Source of the DNA: a candidate division BRC1 bacterium HGW-BRC1-1
GTDB taxonomy: Bacteria > Sumerlaeota > Sumerlaeia > Sumerlaeales > Sumerlaeaceae
Direction of reading: 5' to 3'
Assembly: GCA_002842095.1 (NCBI GenBank)
Contig: PHCB01000003.1
Span: 62,001 to 126,000 of the forward strand
Length of the DNA stretch: 64,000 nt
Shown here: piece after piece, positions 52,069-62,300 of the stretch
How positions within the stretch are numbered: the stretch's first letter is position 1
Layout of the letters: every line of letters starts with the position of its first letter
Notes under the pieces: model-generated
Database searches by the model: none
The model's input: only the letters and a program-made list of their open reading frames with translations
What the model was told of the DNA's origin: nothing
Program-made: the position numbers and the translations under genes

Positions 52069-54804
52069 ATGAAACATCACGGCACTTCATCGTTTGGGAT
52101 TTTGGCAGCGGTCTGTGTGGCGTGCATCGGGTTGGGGGGTTGCAACAACCGGACGGATGATAGCGAAACTTCCGCAAGCCAATCCCCTCGGCCCACGCGC
52201 AACACTGCCTCCTCACGTTCCGGGGCATCCAACGCTCCCCGACTCGTCGCCGCCACAACCCGTTCTACTCCCAAGGGAACGCCGGACAAGGTTGTGATTG
52301 CAGGTAAGGTAACCGACACCGATGGAGTTCCCATCGCAACCACCGTTACCTTGGTGCTTAATACAAGGATGTTGCGGCCCGGTGGTACGCAGGAAATCAA
52401 GACCACATCCGTCACCGCGGGGTTGGACGGAACCTACCGTTTCGAGATCGATTCAGCGGGGAGCGCCTCGTTGAAGGTGTCGGCAACCGGCTTTCTTACA
52501 AAGGTGGGGGAGATCTTCACCGAATCGGGCAAAATGTCACCCCCGTTGGTTATCGTTGGCGATTTTGCCCTCCAGCGTGGCAGCGAAATTTCGGGCCGCG
52601 TGGTAGACACCGCAGGTACGACGCTGAGCGCAGAGTTGAACGTCAGCTGGTCAGACTTCATCCCACCAAACCACACGGGGGGGAAAATGACTACCTTCAA
52701 CTCTCTCGTATGCAATGGCATCGCCACGACCGAAGACGGGTTCAGGCTGTTTACCCAACCCGGCGAGGTATTGGTCACCGTTTCGGCGCTTGGATTCGCA
52801 ACCACACAGAAAACTATCACCGCGCCTGCCGAGGGCGTGGAGATCCGTCTCGGCGACGGCGCTCTGGTCGAAGGTGTGGTGCTGAAATTCGGCAGCCGCG
52901 AGTCGGTCTCCAGCGCCACCGTGAAGCTTGTACAGCAGGACACGCAATGGCCACCCCGCCGGCTGACGGAATCCCAAGCTGTTACCGATGCCACGGGTGC
53001 TTTCCGCTTCGCGGGCTTGACGAACGAGACATTTGAACTATCCGCCCAAGGGGAAAAATTGTATGCATGGACGAGACCGCCTGCCATTTCCAGCGTGACC
53101 ATAGCGGACAGCGCCGGTAAGTCGGGTTTGGAATTGTTCGTGTTCCCCGGCTACACTATGTCGGGCCGCGTGACCGAAAAAGACACCGGCGTGCCGATCG
53201 GCGGCGTCGAACTAACGCACCAAAGCCTTACGAATTCGACAGCCATAAGCGATGCTGAGGGCAAGTATCGCCTGTTCCCCGTCCTTTTTGGAAGCATTAC
53301 CGCCCGCAAGGAAGGCTATCGCGTGGATGACGCAGCCTCGGCACAAACCAGATTGAACCGGTCAGGCAACTCGGGCGCATCCACGGTCGACATACTGCCG
53401 GCTGATCAGTTGGAGTTTAACCGCGACTTCGTAATGGCCGAGAACATCACCGTGTCGGGCCGGGTTACACGAAGCAACGGAGACCTCATCCCCGGCGCGA
53501 CGGTTTCCATCTCGTCATCGATTTCGTCCGGACAGGAGGATGAAGTCAAACCCGTGAAAAATGACGGCACATTCAGCCTTGGGGCACTTCCCAATACTCA
53601 GGTGCATGTAATCGCATCAGCACCGGGCCATGCAAAGAAAGCTACCGAGGTCATCGCCATCGGCGACCAATCCGTGACGGGTATCGCCATTGTGATGGAC
53701 GCCGGAGGCACCCTGGGTGGCGTGGTGGTGGACCCCGACGGCAACCCGGCACCCGACGCCGAGGTGACCGCCATGATGTTCGTGCAATTCAAGATGATGG
53801 GAGTGGGCGAAAACCTTGGCATCAGCAAAACCGATGCGGAGGGGCGCTTCGCATTTTTCAACATGCCGCCTGATGGCACTATCCTGAACGCAAAAAAGGA
53901 AGGTGCCATTGATTCTGGATATACGTCGCCCCTTACCGTGGCCGAAGGCGCGATTCGTAACGATCTGCGCCTCGAATTACGCAAGCCTCACTTCATCGGC
54001 GGACGCGTGGTGGACACAAACAAGAAGCCGGTCCACGGAGCTCTCTTGGAATTCAATGGTGATTCCTCGGGGACGGGCCACCAAGCGCACGCCTACTCGG
54101 GCGAGGATGGTAGGTACCGCGTAGACAATCTGCCCGAAGCTGTTTATCAAATTACATGCGTTCCCCCTACGGACATCCCCGGCGATCCCGTTGACAAATT
54201 TAAGGTCGCTGTTGACCGAGACAATGTGAATTTCACCCTGGGCAAGGAAGACTTTTTTAAAACCACCACCATCTGCGAGGTGTTGGACCACAAGTCGCGG
54301 AAGCCGATTGTGGACTTCAAGGTGTCTCCCATGCAGGACGTCGTAAGGAACAAGTCCGACAAGCCCGGGGAGTTCCGCGTCGTTGGCAAAAACGCGCAGT
54401 ATAGCCTGACCGTGTCCGCTCCGGGATACCAGCCACTTACGCAACAGTTCTCGACCAGCATGTTTCTCCCCTGGACCAAGCACGTCGAGTTCCTGCTCGG
54501 GTCCGGCGGCGGAACGGTCATCGGGCGTGTGGTTCGTAAGTCTGATAAGTCGCCCATCTCGGGTGCCAGATTGATGCTCATGGCAGCCAGCAACGGTATC
54601 CCCAATCCCGACGATATCCGCGAAACCATGCGCAATGCGGTCTCCATGGCAGACGGACAGTTTGTCTTCGAGAACGCGCCGACTGGCCCCATGCAGATTG
54701 AAGTGCAGGGAGGCAATGGGACGTCCTCGGCCCTAAAGATTGTTACCGTGGAACACGACAAGGTGGCCGACACCGGCGACATCGTAATCGGCACCGGCGA
54801 CTGA
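52069..54804 (+). CDS. Large lipoprotein with carboxypeptidase-regulatory-like repeats
   Basis: 911 residues. Signal peptide with lipobox GLGGC (C25). The rest is composed of about eight CarboxypepD_reg-like (transthyretin-fold) repeats recognised by the recurrent phrase ISGRVVDTAGT, MSGRVTEKDTG, VSGRVTRSNGD, IGGRVVDTNKK and VIGRVVRKSDK, each followed by a hydrophobic strand and YRxxxLP-like ends. Such modules bind surfaces or peptides and are common in outer-membrane or extracellular proteins of FCB/PVC-like bacteria. No catalytic domain is visible. A palindrome lies 90 bp upstream. Confidence 0.85.
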   Translation: MKHHGTSSFGILAAVCVACIGLGGCNNRTDDSETSASQSPRPTRNTASSRSGASNAPRLVAATTRSTPKGTPDKVVIAGKVTDTDGVPIATTVTLVLNTRMLRPGGTQEIKTTSVTAGLDGTYRFEIDSAGSASLKVSATGFLTKVGEIFTESGKMSPPLVIVGDFALQRGSEISGRVVDTAGTTLSAELNVSWSDFIPPNHTGGKMTTFNSLVCNGIATTEDGFRLFTQPGEVLVTVSALGFATTQKTITAPAEGVEIRLGDGALVEGVVLKFGSRESVSSATVKLVQQDTQWPPRRLTESQAVTDATGAFRFAGLTNETFELSAQGEKLYAWTRPPAISSVTIADSAGKSGLELFVFPGYTMSGRVTEKDTGVPIGGVELTHQSLTNSTAISDAEGKYRLFPVLFGSITARKEGYRVDDAASAQTRLNRSGNSGASTVDILPADQLEFNRDFVMAENITVSGRVTRSNGDLIPGATVSISSSISSGQEDEVKPVKNDGTFSLGALPNTQVHVIASAPGHAKKATEVIAIGDQSVTGIAIVMDAGGTLGGVVVDPDGNPAPDAEVTAMMFVQFKMMGVGENLGISKTDAEGRFAFFNMPPDGTILNAKKEGAIDSGYTSPLTVAEGAIRNDLRLELRKPHFIGGRVVDTNKKPVHGALLEFNGDSSGTGHQAHAYSGEDGRYRVDNLPEAVYQITCVPPTDIPGDPVDKFKVAVDRDNVNFTLGKEDFFKTTTICEVLDHKSRKPIVDFKVSPMQDVVRNKSDKPGEFRVVGKNAQYSLTVSAPGYQPLTQQFSTSMFLPWTKHVEFLLGSGGGTVIGRVVRKSDKSPISGARLMLMAASNGIPNPDDIRETMRNAVSMADGQFVFENAPTGPMQIEVQGGNGTSSALKIVTVEHDKVADTGDIVIGTGD

Positions 54805-54827
54805 CTTGGCGCGGCTGCGCCTCGCCG

Positions 54828-55944
54828 TTACTCCACCTCGTGTTTGCCCATTTGGCTGCGGAGGTAGGCTTCTATGAACATGTCGATGTCGCCGTCCATT
54901 ACTTCGGAGATGTTGCTGGTTTCGGCGTTGGTTCTCAGGTCTTTTACCATCTGGTAGGGTTGGAAGACGTAGCTGCGGATTTGTGATCCCCAGCCTATTT
55001 CTTTTTTCTCGCCGGCTTTGATGGCGGCTTCGGCGTCCTGGATTTCTTTGTAGTGCTGGTAGAGGCGCGCGCGCAGTTGCTTCATGGCCATTTCTTTGTT
55101 CTGGCCCTGGCTGCGTTCGTTCTGGCACTGGGTGACGATGTTTGTTGGCAAGTGGGTGAGGCGCACGGCGCTGTCGGTTACGTTGACGTGCTGGCCGCCC
55201 TTGCCGCCGGCGCGGTAGGTGTCGACGCGCAGGTCCTTCTCGTTGATCTCCACGTGGATGCTGTCGTCGATGTCGGGGTAGGCGTACACGCTGGCGAAGC
55301 TGGTGTGGCGGCGTTTGGCGGAGTCGAACGGCGAGATGCGCACGAGGCGGTGCACGCCGTTTTCCGCCGACAAATATCCGAATGCGTATTCGCCGGTGAT
55401 GAGCAGGGTGGCGCGGGTGATGCCGGCCACGTCGCCCTCTTGCAAATCGGTGAGGCTGACTTTGAAACCGCTGCGCTCGGCCCAGCGGGTGTACATGCGC
55501 ATGAGCATGCTGGCCCAGTCGCAGCTTTCGGTGCCGCCGGCCCCGGCGTGCACGATGAGGTAGGCGTTGTTCGCCGCGTCGGGGTCGTTGAGCATGCTTT
55601 TCAGTTCGAGGGAATCGATCGTCTCTTCCATGCGCGTGGCCTGCGCTTCCAGATCGGCTTCCATGGCTTCGTCGCGGGCGTCGGCCTTCATCATCTCGGC
55701 CATTTCGAGGGCGTCGTTGTTATCGCGCTCGAGGGTTTCCCAGGGCTCCGCAAGGCGCTGGATATTCTTGAGCTTCTTCATGTGGGCCTGGGCGCGCATG
55801 CCGTCGTTCCAGAAGCCTTCAACGGAGCTTTCTGCTTCGAGGCGGTCGGCCTCGGAGCGTTTGCCTGCTACGTCAAAGATGCTCCTTGGACTGCAGGATG
55901 CGCTGGCGCAATTCGGTCAGCCGGGCTATTGTGTCTTGAAGCAT
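54828..55944 (-). CDS. prfB: Peptide chain release factor 2 (programmed +1 frameshift)
   Basis: The gene consists of two frames. A 23-codon ORF from ATG 55944 (MLQDTIARLTELRQRILQSK...) ends CTT TGA at 55878-55873; a +1 shift there continues as DVAGKRSEADRLEAES and enters the long frame to 54828, giving about 371 residues, like E. coli RF2 (365). The SPF tripeptide (recognition of UGA) is in VRISPFDSAKR and the GGQ motif in RAGGKGGQHVN. RF2 releases the peptide at UAA and UGA, and limits its own synthesis through the frameshift. A start at the internal ATG 55799 would lose the first domain. Confidence 0.95.
55872..55887 (-). other. RF2 programmed +1 frameshift signal
   Basis: The minus strand reads AAG GAG CAT CTT TGA C: an internal Shine-Dalgarno-like AAGGAG, three bases, then the slippery CTT and the in-frame TGA followed by C. 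It is the canonical arrangement (in E. coli AGGGGG TAT CTT TGA C). Confidence 0.95.
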
Positions 55945-56064
55945 GAGGTCTCCCCGATGGTTGTTGGAGTAAATGGGATCGCGATGGAGTAAAATGGCGC
56001 AAGCGGTAAATTTGTTTGAGTGTGAAAGCGGCGTGGATAATCGACGCCACCACGACGGGAGCGG

Positions 56065-56685
56065 ATGATGGACTGGAGCGAAATGGCGGGGTTGTGGTCG
56101 CTGCCGTTGATCGCGGCTTTCAACGGCTGGTTCACGACCTATGTGGGCATCCGCATGTTGTTTCGTCCGCGACGGCCGGTGCGAATTCTGGGGTTCAGCT
56201 ATCAGGCGCCGCTGCCCAAGCGGCAGGCCGAGATAGCGCTGCGGGTGGGGGCCATCGTGGAGGAGGAGTTGCTCAACTATGCCGACCTGCGCGATGAAGT
56301 GGTGACGGCGGAATTTCAGGCGCAGTTGGTGCGCACGGTGTATCGCGAAACAATGGCAGCGTTGCGGCAGAAACGCGACCGGCTGCCCTCGCTCACGCGC
56401 CCGCTGATAGCCGACACGGTGTTGCGCAAGGTGAGCCGCCTGATGGCGCGGGAGGTGGAGGCGCGGCTTCCGGACCTGGTGGAGCAGTCATTTGCGCTGA
56501 TGGCGGAAAATGTCTCCATCGAGGGGCTGGTGTCGCGCAAGGTGGCGGCGTTCGAACTGGAGAAACTGGAGGAGGTGGTGCTGTCGCTGGCGAAACGCGA
56601 GTTGCGTATGATCGAGCTTTTCTGTGGCGGCATGGGGTTTGTCATCGGACTGGTGCAGATGTTGATCATGGGGTGGGTCGGATGA
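56065..56685 (+). CDS. DUF445 family membrane protein
   Basis: 206 residues. N-terminal hydrophobic helix with WSLPLIAAFNGWFTTYVGIRMLFRPRRP, a long amphipathic, coiled-coil-like middle and a C-terminal membrane helix (MIELFCGGMGFVIGLVQMLI). The layout and the YVGIRMLFRP motif match DUF445 (YheB-like), here the shorter form. Function unknown; probably an inner-membrane protein with a cytoplasmic or periplasmic coiled coil. It is followed by a response regulator. Confidence 0.8.
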   Translation: MMDWSEMAGLWSLPLIAAFNGWFTTYVGIRMLFRPRRPVRILGFSYQAPLPKRQAEIALRVGAIVEEELLNYADLRDEVVTAEFQAQLVRTVYRETMAALRQKRDRLPSLTRPLIADTVLRKVSRLMAREVEARLPDLVEQSFALMAENVSIEGLVSRKVAAFELEKLEEVVLSLAKRELRMIELFCGGMGFVIGLVQMLIMGWVG

Positions 56686-56743
56686 AGGGTCGGTTATTCG
56701 ATGCTTGCCAAAGGGGGCGCGCGCAGACTGAGGTGATGCCTTC

Positions 56744-57205
56744 ATGACAACGAAAACCGACAACTCTGAGGGAGCCGTCAATAAGGTCGGACCCCGCATT
56801 CTGGCGCTGGACGATGACGCGGATGCGTTGCGGATCATCGGCTTGATGTTGAAGTCTGCCGGCTACGAGGTGAGCGCGCTGCGGCATCCGGAAAAACTGG
56901 CGGCGGCCCTGGCGTCGGAATCTCCCGCGCTTGTGGTGACCGACATTATGATGCCCGGTGTTACGGGGGAGATGGTGTACCGTCAAATCCGGGCGACGGT
57001 GGGGCGGCTCATGCCGATTATCGTGAGCAGTGGGACGAAGCTGCGTTTCCGCGCCCCCCACGATCCACTCTTGGCGTTTTGTCCGAAACCGGTGATGATG
57101 TCCCAATTGTTGACGACGGTGAACAACCTGCTGGAGGAAGCCGCCTGGGCGCGGAAACAACAGGAGGAGTCGCAGGGCGAGGCGAATGATTCTGACTGGG
57201 ACTGA
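56744..57205 (+). CDS. Single-domain response regulator
   Basis: 153 residues, one receiver domain: acidic pocket ALDDDADAL (D23-D25), phospho-acceptor D67 in VVTDIMMPG, switch Ser near 96 in IIVSSG and K115 in FCPKPV. There is no output domain; it has a short acidic/Glu-rich tail. A histidine kinase is not nearby, so it may act in phosphorelay or by protein contact (CheY-like). Confidence 0.92.
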   Translation: MTTKTDNSEGAVNKVGPRILALDDDADALRIIGLMLKSAGYEVSALRHPEKLAAALASESPALVVTDIMMPGVTGEMVYRQIRATVGRLMPIIVSSGTKLRFRAPHDPLLAFCPKPVMMSQLLTTVNNLLEEAAWARKQQEESQGEANDSDWD

Positions 57206-57459
57206 ATTGCGGAATACGCTTTGTTGCCGATGGGCAGGCGACCGCGGGGGGCGGCGGTCCCACATCTGACTGGCGTGACTGGCACAGGGGGGTGGCACCT
57301 CTGGGGAAAAAGTTTCTGTCACGAGAGGATCGGTCAAGCCGTCACGGAATATCGGCGGCGCAAATCTTTACGTTTAATCTGTTGATAGCATTGATTCGGC
57401 GCGCTGACAGAACCGCTTCGGGGTGGAGTTCGGCGTACGCCTCAGGAGATAATTTCACC

Positions 57460-58410
57460 ATGATTCGTTTCCCATCGTTCCATCGTTTTGCACTTCTTTC
57501 ATCCGCATCTCTGTTGGTGGCACTGGGCGGTGCGCGTTCCGCTGCGGCCCAGACCCCTGTAACCATCGAGGCCGTGACGCCGGTGGCCGAGGCTCCCAAA
57601 GCGGACCCTTCTGGTGTGGAGATGAGCGGCTTCCTGGTGATCACACCAGAGCGACAGACCTTTAACGACGATGAGACGAAAGCCGAATTGAAAGTTGGCG
57701 CAGTGGCCGACGCGGTGAAGGCCGAGTACGAAAAGCTGACGGCAGACAAGCTGCCGGGTCAGAAAACCTTCGCGGTGATTCAGGGTGAATTGAACGCCGA
57801 CAAATCGCTGGATATTACGGGCTTCTCGTCCATGGCGCTGGATCGCCCGCGCAAGGTGGCAACGGCGGTGCGAATTGAGGCGACCCAACCCGGCAAGGCT
57901 GGGCGCGTGATTGGCACGGTGAACGGCAAAGACGATGTTTTTTCCGATGCAGGTTTCAAGGGTTGGGTGGTGGATGAAGGCCGCACGGTGTTGTTCAGCG
58001 CACCGGGCGAGGGTGGCTACGAGGGCGAAGGTCAGACACTGATGAAGGTTGCGTTGACCTGCGACTGCAAGGCGAAGCCCGTGGTCAGCGAACCCCAGCG
58101 CATCGACAATGTGCGCGAGGTGATGGACAAGAGCGAGCGCCCGTTGTGGGTGATGGAATTGTCCGATGGTGGCGCGGGTATTGGCCACGTGACCGTGGTG
58201 GACCCCACCCGCAATCTGGTGATTTTGCGCAAGTCCGGCGTGAAGGTGTTGGACATCGCCGACGGCCAGATGAAGCTGGGCGTGTATGAGGGCGAAGCCG
58301 CGTGGTCAGATCTGGCGGCGGGCAAAACAGTGGAGCCGGCGAAGCGTGAAGCGGTGGATCTGGCCCGTGCCCGGAAAACGGCGATCCCGAATGTGAGCGG
58401 CAAGAAGTAA
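57460..58410 (+). CDS. Secreted protein of unknown function
   Basis: 316 residues from ATG 57460 with AGGAG upstream; the frame is open from 57292 but the first 56 codons precede the signal peptide (about 1-30, ending SAAA). Mature region is rich in beta strands, Lys/Glu/Asp and contains repeated hydrophobic turns such as VMELSDGGAGIGHVTVVDPT. No family recognised; a single CDC pair is present near the middle. Convergent with the ThuA gene. Confidence 0.7.
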   Translation: MIRFPSFHRFALLSSASLLVALGGARSAAAQTPVTIEAVTPVAEAPKADPSGVEMSGFLVITPERQTFNDDETKAELKVGAVADAVKAEYEKLTADKLPGQKTFAVIQGELNADKSLDITGFSSMALDRPRKVATAVRIEATQPGKAGRVIGTVNGKDDVFSDAGFKGWVVDEGRTVLFSAPGEGGYEGEGQTLMKVALTCDCKAKPVVSEPQRIDNVREVMDKSERPLWVMELSDGGAGIGHVTVVDPTRNLVILRKSGVKVLDIADGQMKLGVYEGEAAWSDLAAGKTVEPAKREAVDLARARKTAIPNVSGKK

Positions 58411-58457
58411 CAGCAACCTCTGTCCAGGAACGCCAATCTCCCGAGTCTGACTCGAAA

Positions 58458-59243
58458 CTATTTCTCCGGCGGCGGCGGGGCGGCGTTGCCCATGGCCGAG
58501 GTGTCGATGGGGCGCTCGGGGATGGTTTCGCGCGGATCCATTTGATGGCACTCGTGGGGAGCCAGAATGCGCGGCGCGGCCCAGTGGACTGCATTGGCCA
58601 GCACGCGGCGAATTTGCGGATGATAATAAACGGGATACGTTTCGTGGCCGGGGCTGAAATAAAAGATTCGTCCGTGCCCGCGTTCCCAACAGCAACCGCT
58701 GCGGAAGACTTCGCCCCCCTCGAACCATGAGATGAAGATCAGCTTGTCCGGGGTGGGAATGTCGAAGCGTTCGCCGTACATTTCCGAGTTGGGCATTTCG
58801 ATGAACGGCCCGATACCGGCGGTTATGGGGTGACCCGGCTCGATGTTCCAGAGGCGCTCGCGTTCGTCGGCCACGCGCCAGTCGAGGGCGCAGGATGTCC
58901 CCATCAGGGTGCGAAAGATTTTTGAGAAGTGCCCGGAGTGCAACACGATGAGACCCATCCCCTCCAGCACGCGCTTCTGCACGCGCGCCACCACATCGTC
59001 GCTCACTTCGTGGTGGGCCATGTGGCCCCACCACAGCAGCACGTCGCAGGCCGCCAGGGCCTCCTCGGTCAAGCCGTGCTCGGGTTCATCCAGCGTGGCC
59101 GTGGTCACTTCCAGATCGGGATATTCGCGCAACCCCGCAGCGATGGCGCCGTGGATGCCGTCGGGATAGATCTTGCCGATCCATTCGATCTGCTGCTCGT
59201 GGCGGTACTCGTTCCAGACCTTAACGCGGACGGGTTGGTTCAT
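58458..59243 (-). CDS. ThuA-domain protein (trehalose-utilization type)
   Basis: 261 residues from ATG 59243; the frame is open to 59291 but that extension translates the GCAAAGAN repeat and begins MRLCIFASK, the same string as the false start of the ClC gene. ThuA fold of the class I glutamine amidotransferase-like superfamily: [43 protein letters not shown]-like end. Members convert or bind trehalose/related sugars; many from PVC and related phyla have no proven activity. The usual nucleophile Cys is not evident. Confidence 0.88.
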   Translation of the reverse strand: MNQPVRVKVWNEYRHEQQIEWIGKIYPDGIHGAIAAGLREYPDLEVTTATLDEPEHGLTEEALAACDVLLWWGHMAHHEVSDDVVARVQKRVLEGMGLIVLHSGHFSKIFRTLMGTSCALDWRVADERERLWNIEPGHPITAGIGPFIEMPNSEMYGERFDIPTPDKLIFISWFEGGEVFRSGCCWERGHGRIFYFSPGHETYPVYYHPQIRRVLANAVHWAAPRILAPHECHQMDPRETIPERPIDTSAMGNAAPPPPEK

Positions 59244-59263
59244 GGTTATCCTCGGGTAAAAAA

Positions 59264-59307
59264 ACTTCGACGCAAAAATGCAAAGCCGCAAAGAAAACGC
59301 AAAGAAG
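59264..59307. repeat. GCAAAGAN repeat, forward orientation (copy 7)
   Basis: CTTCGACGCAAAAATGCAAA followed by GCCGCAAAGAAAACGCAAAG. It lies in the 87-bp gap between the LplT-Aas fusion (which ends at 59331) and the ThuA start. Confidence 0.72.
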
Positions 59308-59330
59308 AATTCATCAGCGGGGCTTCACGA

Positions 59331-62300
59331 TCACTGCTCCAGCTTCATGGCCACTTCGCGAACTTTGCGGAAATCGGTTTTGCCGGTACCCAGGACGGGG
59401 ATAGCCTCCACGCGGTGGAAGGCATCGCGACGGGGTATCCACAAATTGGGCAGCCCTGCGGAGGGAAGCCGTTCGAGCACTGCCGCGAGACGCTCGTCGT
59501 CCACCGTGTGCAGCACCACCAGTCGCTCGCCCTTGCGATCGTCGGGAATACCCGTCACAGCAAACACACGCTGTGTGGTCTCGGCCAGATCGTGTAACAC
59601 GTCTTCGATTTTGATGTGGGGCACCATCTCGCCGCCGATCTTCGAGAAGCGCGACAGGCGGTCGGTGATGGTGAGGAACCCGTCCTCATCCAGCGATGCG
59701 ATGTCGCCGGTTATGTACCATCCGTCGTGCATCACCTCGCGGGTCTTCTCCTCCATGCCGAGGTAGCCCAGCATTACGTTGGGCCCGCGCACCAGCAACA
59801 TTCCCGCGGTTCCATCGGGTAGTGGGGCGAACGTGTCGGGGTCGAGGATGCGCACTCCCACGCCGGGCAGCGGGTGGCCGATGTGGGCGCGCTTTCCGCC
59901 CACCTGATAGAACCCGCGGGCGCGATAGCCGATCACGTTGATGGCGATACCGGGCGAGCATTCCGTGGTGCCATACGCTTCGTGGGGTCGGATACCAAAT
60001 CGATCCTCGAAGGCGACTGCGATGCGTTCGGGCAGCTTTTCGGCGCCCACCATCACGTAGCGCAGGCTGCCAAAGTTGCCCGGTTCCACGCGGCGGATGT
60101 ACGCCTGCAAGAACGTGGGTGTGGCCACAAGAAGCGTTGCGCCGTGCTGCGCCACCATGCTGCCGATGGTGCGGGAATCGAGGGGGTTGGGGTAATAAAT
60201 CACGCCGATCCCCTGGAGCATGGGGAACCACAATGTGCCGGTGAAGCCGAAGGAATGGAAGAAGGGAAGCACGCCCATCAGTCGGTCATTCGGCTCAACA
60301 TTCATCGGCTGGGCCAGACCCTGCACGTTGCTCAGCACGTTGTAGTGGCTGAGAATAACGCCCTTGGGGTCTCCCGTGCTGCCGCTGCTGAAGATGACCG
60401 TCGCGATGTCGTCGATGGTCACGCGACGGCGACTACCCAAAGCACGCTCGATGGCCCGAGCCGGATACACCGCCGCGGCAAACGCCGCAAAGATGCGCAC
60501 CGATCCCGACGCTTCGGGTATCAGATCCTCCAGCAAGAGCACCCCCGGCGGGGCCTGCAACCGGGCCTTTTCGAGGAAGGCTGCCGACGTGACGACGGTG
60601 CGAATCGAGCAGCGCGAGATACACGCCGCCATGCCCTCGGGGGAGAGCGTGTAATTCAAGTTAACTGGAGTTTTCCCGGCGAGCATGGCGGCAAAATTCA
60701 CGCACGCTCCGGCGATGGATGGCGGTAGCAGGATGCCCACCATGTCATCGTCCTTCCATCGGTTGCGTAGCAACCGACCCAGCACGAGGGTGCGCACCAG
60801 CACGTTGAAACTACTGGCGCGGCCCGAGATGGGGTCGGCCATGGCGAAGCGGGTGGGGTGTCGCCGGGCGGCAGAAATCAGTTCGCGATGAAGCGGCCGC
60901 ATATCCGGACGGCGTGCATCGAAGGCCTCGGCGGAAAGCTCCTGCACGGCGCGGCGGATGTCGCGGGCCGGGCTGTCGGGCGCCATGGCCTTCCCGTAGG
61001 TAACCGTTATCGGATACGGAATGCGATGGGGCCATTTCCAGATGAAGCGGCCCTTCTCGAAACTAAAGATGGAACCCCAGACGCGATCGAGATGGATGGG
61101 AATAATGGGCGCCGTATTACCGCGCATGATGCGCTCGAACCCGCGCCGGAAGGGAAGCATGAAGCCGGTGCGTGTGATCTCGCCCTCGGGGAAGATGCAC
61201 ACCACTTCGCCGTTGCGAACCGCCTCGGCGGCGGTGCGAAGCGCGAGGATCATGGCGCGCGGGCCCATCTCTGCGTCGATCGGTATGGCGTGGGTGATGC
61301 GCGCGATGGGGCGGATGAGCGGATGTTTATAGTAGTCGGAGTGCATGATGAAGCGCACATGGCGATCGGTGGAGGCGGTGATGAAGAGCGCGTCGGCGAA
61401 TGACATGTGGTTGGAAACAAATAGCGCGCCACCGTGGGCCGGCACATTGGCGCGTCCCAATATGCGGATGCGGTACACCGTGGAAGTGAGCAACCACAGC
61501 GCGAGGCGCAACACGGCGTCGGGCAATATCCACAAAAGATAAGCAGCCACCACGGCGATCATCAAGCCGAGCACGAGAAAGACGTTTTGGGAGCTGAGCC
61601 CCAACGTCGTGAAACCGAGGAAAAGAAAACCGGCGGAGAGCGTGGAGGCGTTCGTGAGGAAGTAGGCCATCCCCTGTACGCCGCCCTTGTTGGCGGGGTC
61701 GGGGCGGTGTTGCACGAGACTCTGCACCGGCACGAGGAAGAACCCGCCGCCCAGCCCGAGGATGGTAAGGGCAAACACCGTGGACCAAAGCGTGGCGCCA
61801 TCGGCGGCGAGGTACAGGCTCGAGCCGACCATTGCCAGAGCGCCCAGGGGGATGAAGCCGACCTCGATTTTTCCACGCGACATAACGCCCGCGAGATAGC
61901 TGCCGCCACCGATGCCGACCATCACGCCCAGCCGCAGATAGGCCAGTTCGGTGGCTTGCTCCCCGGTGATGCCGAGGACGTGCTTGGCGTAGATGATGAC
62001 GTTCTGGTAAATGATCGCGCCGGCAAACCAGAAGAAAGCGTTGCCGATCACCGCCAGCCAGAGAACGCGGTCGGCGCGGGCGTATTTGAGATAATGCCAG
62101 ATCTGCCCCACCACGTTGACTGAGATGCGCCGCTCCGGCGCGGAAGCCGGCACGCGCGTGATGCCCAGCGAGAGCAGCGCTCCGATGACGGAGAGCACCA
62201 GCAGCGGAATGATGGCGGCGGGCAGGTGGTTTTGAAAATGTTTGAAGAGATAAATGCCCGCGATGGTGCCGCCCATGATGGCGGCAAAAACGGTCAACTC

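Noticed and set aside
55053-55946. 297-codon plus-strand frame opposite prfB
   Set aside because: Shadow of a conserved gene; Val/Ala/His-rich with no motif.
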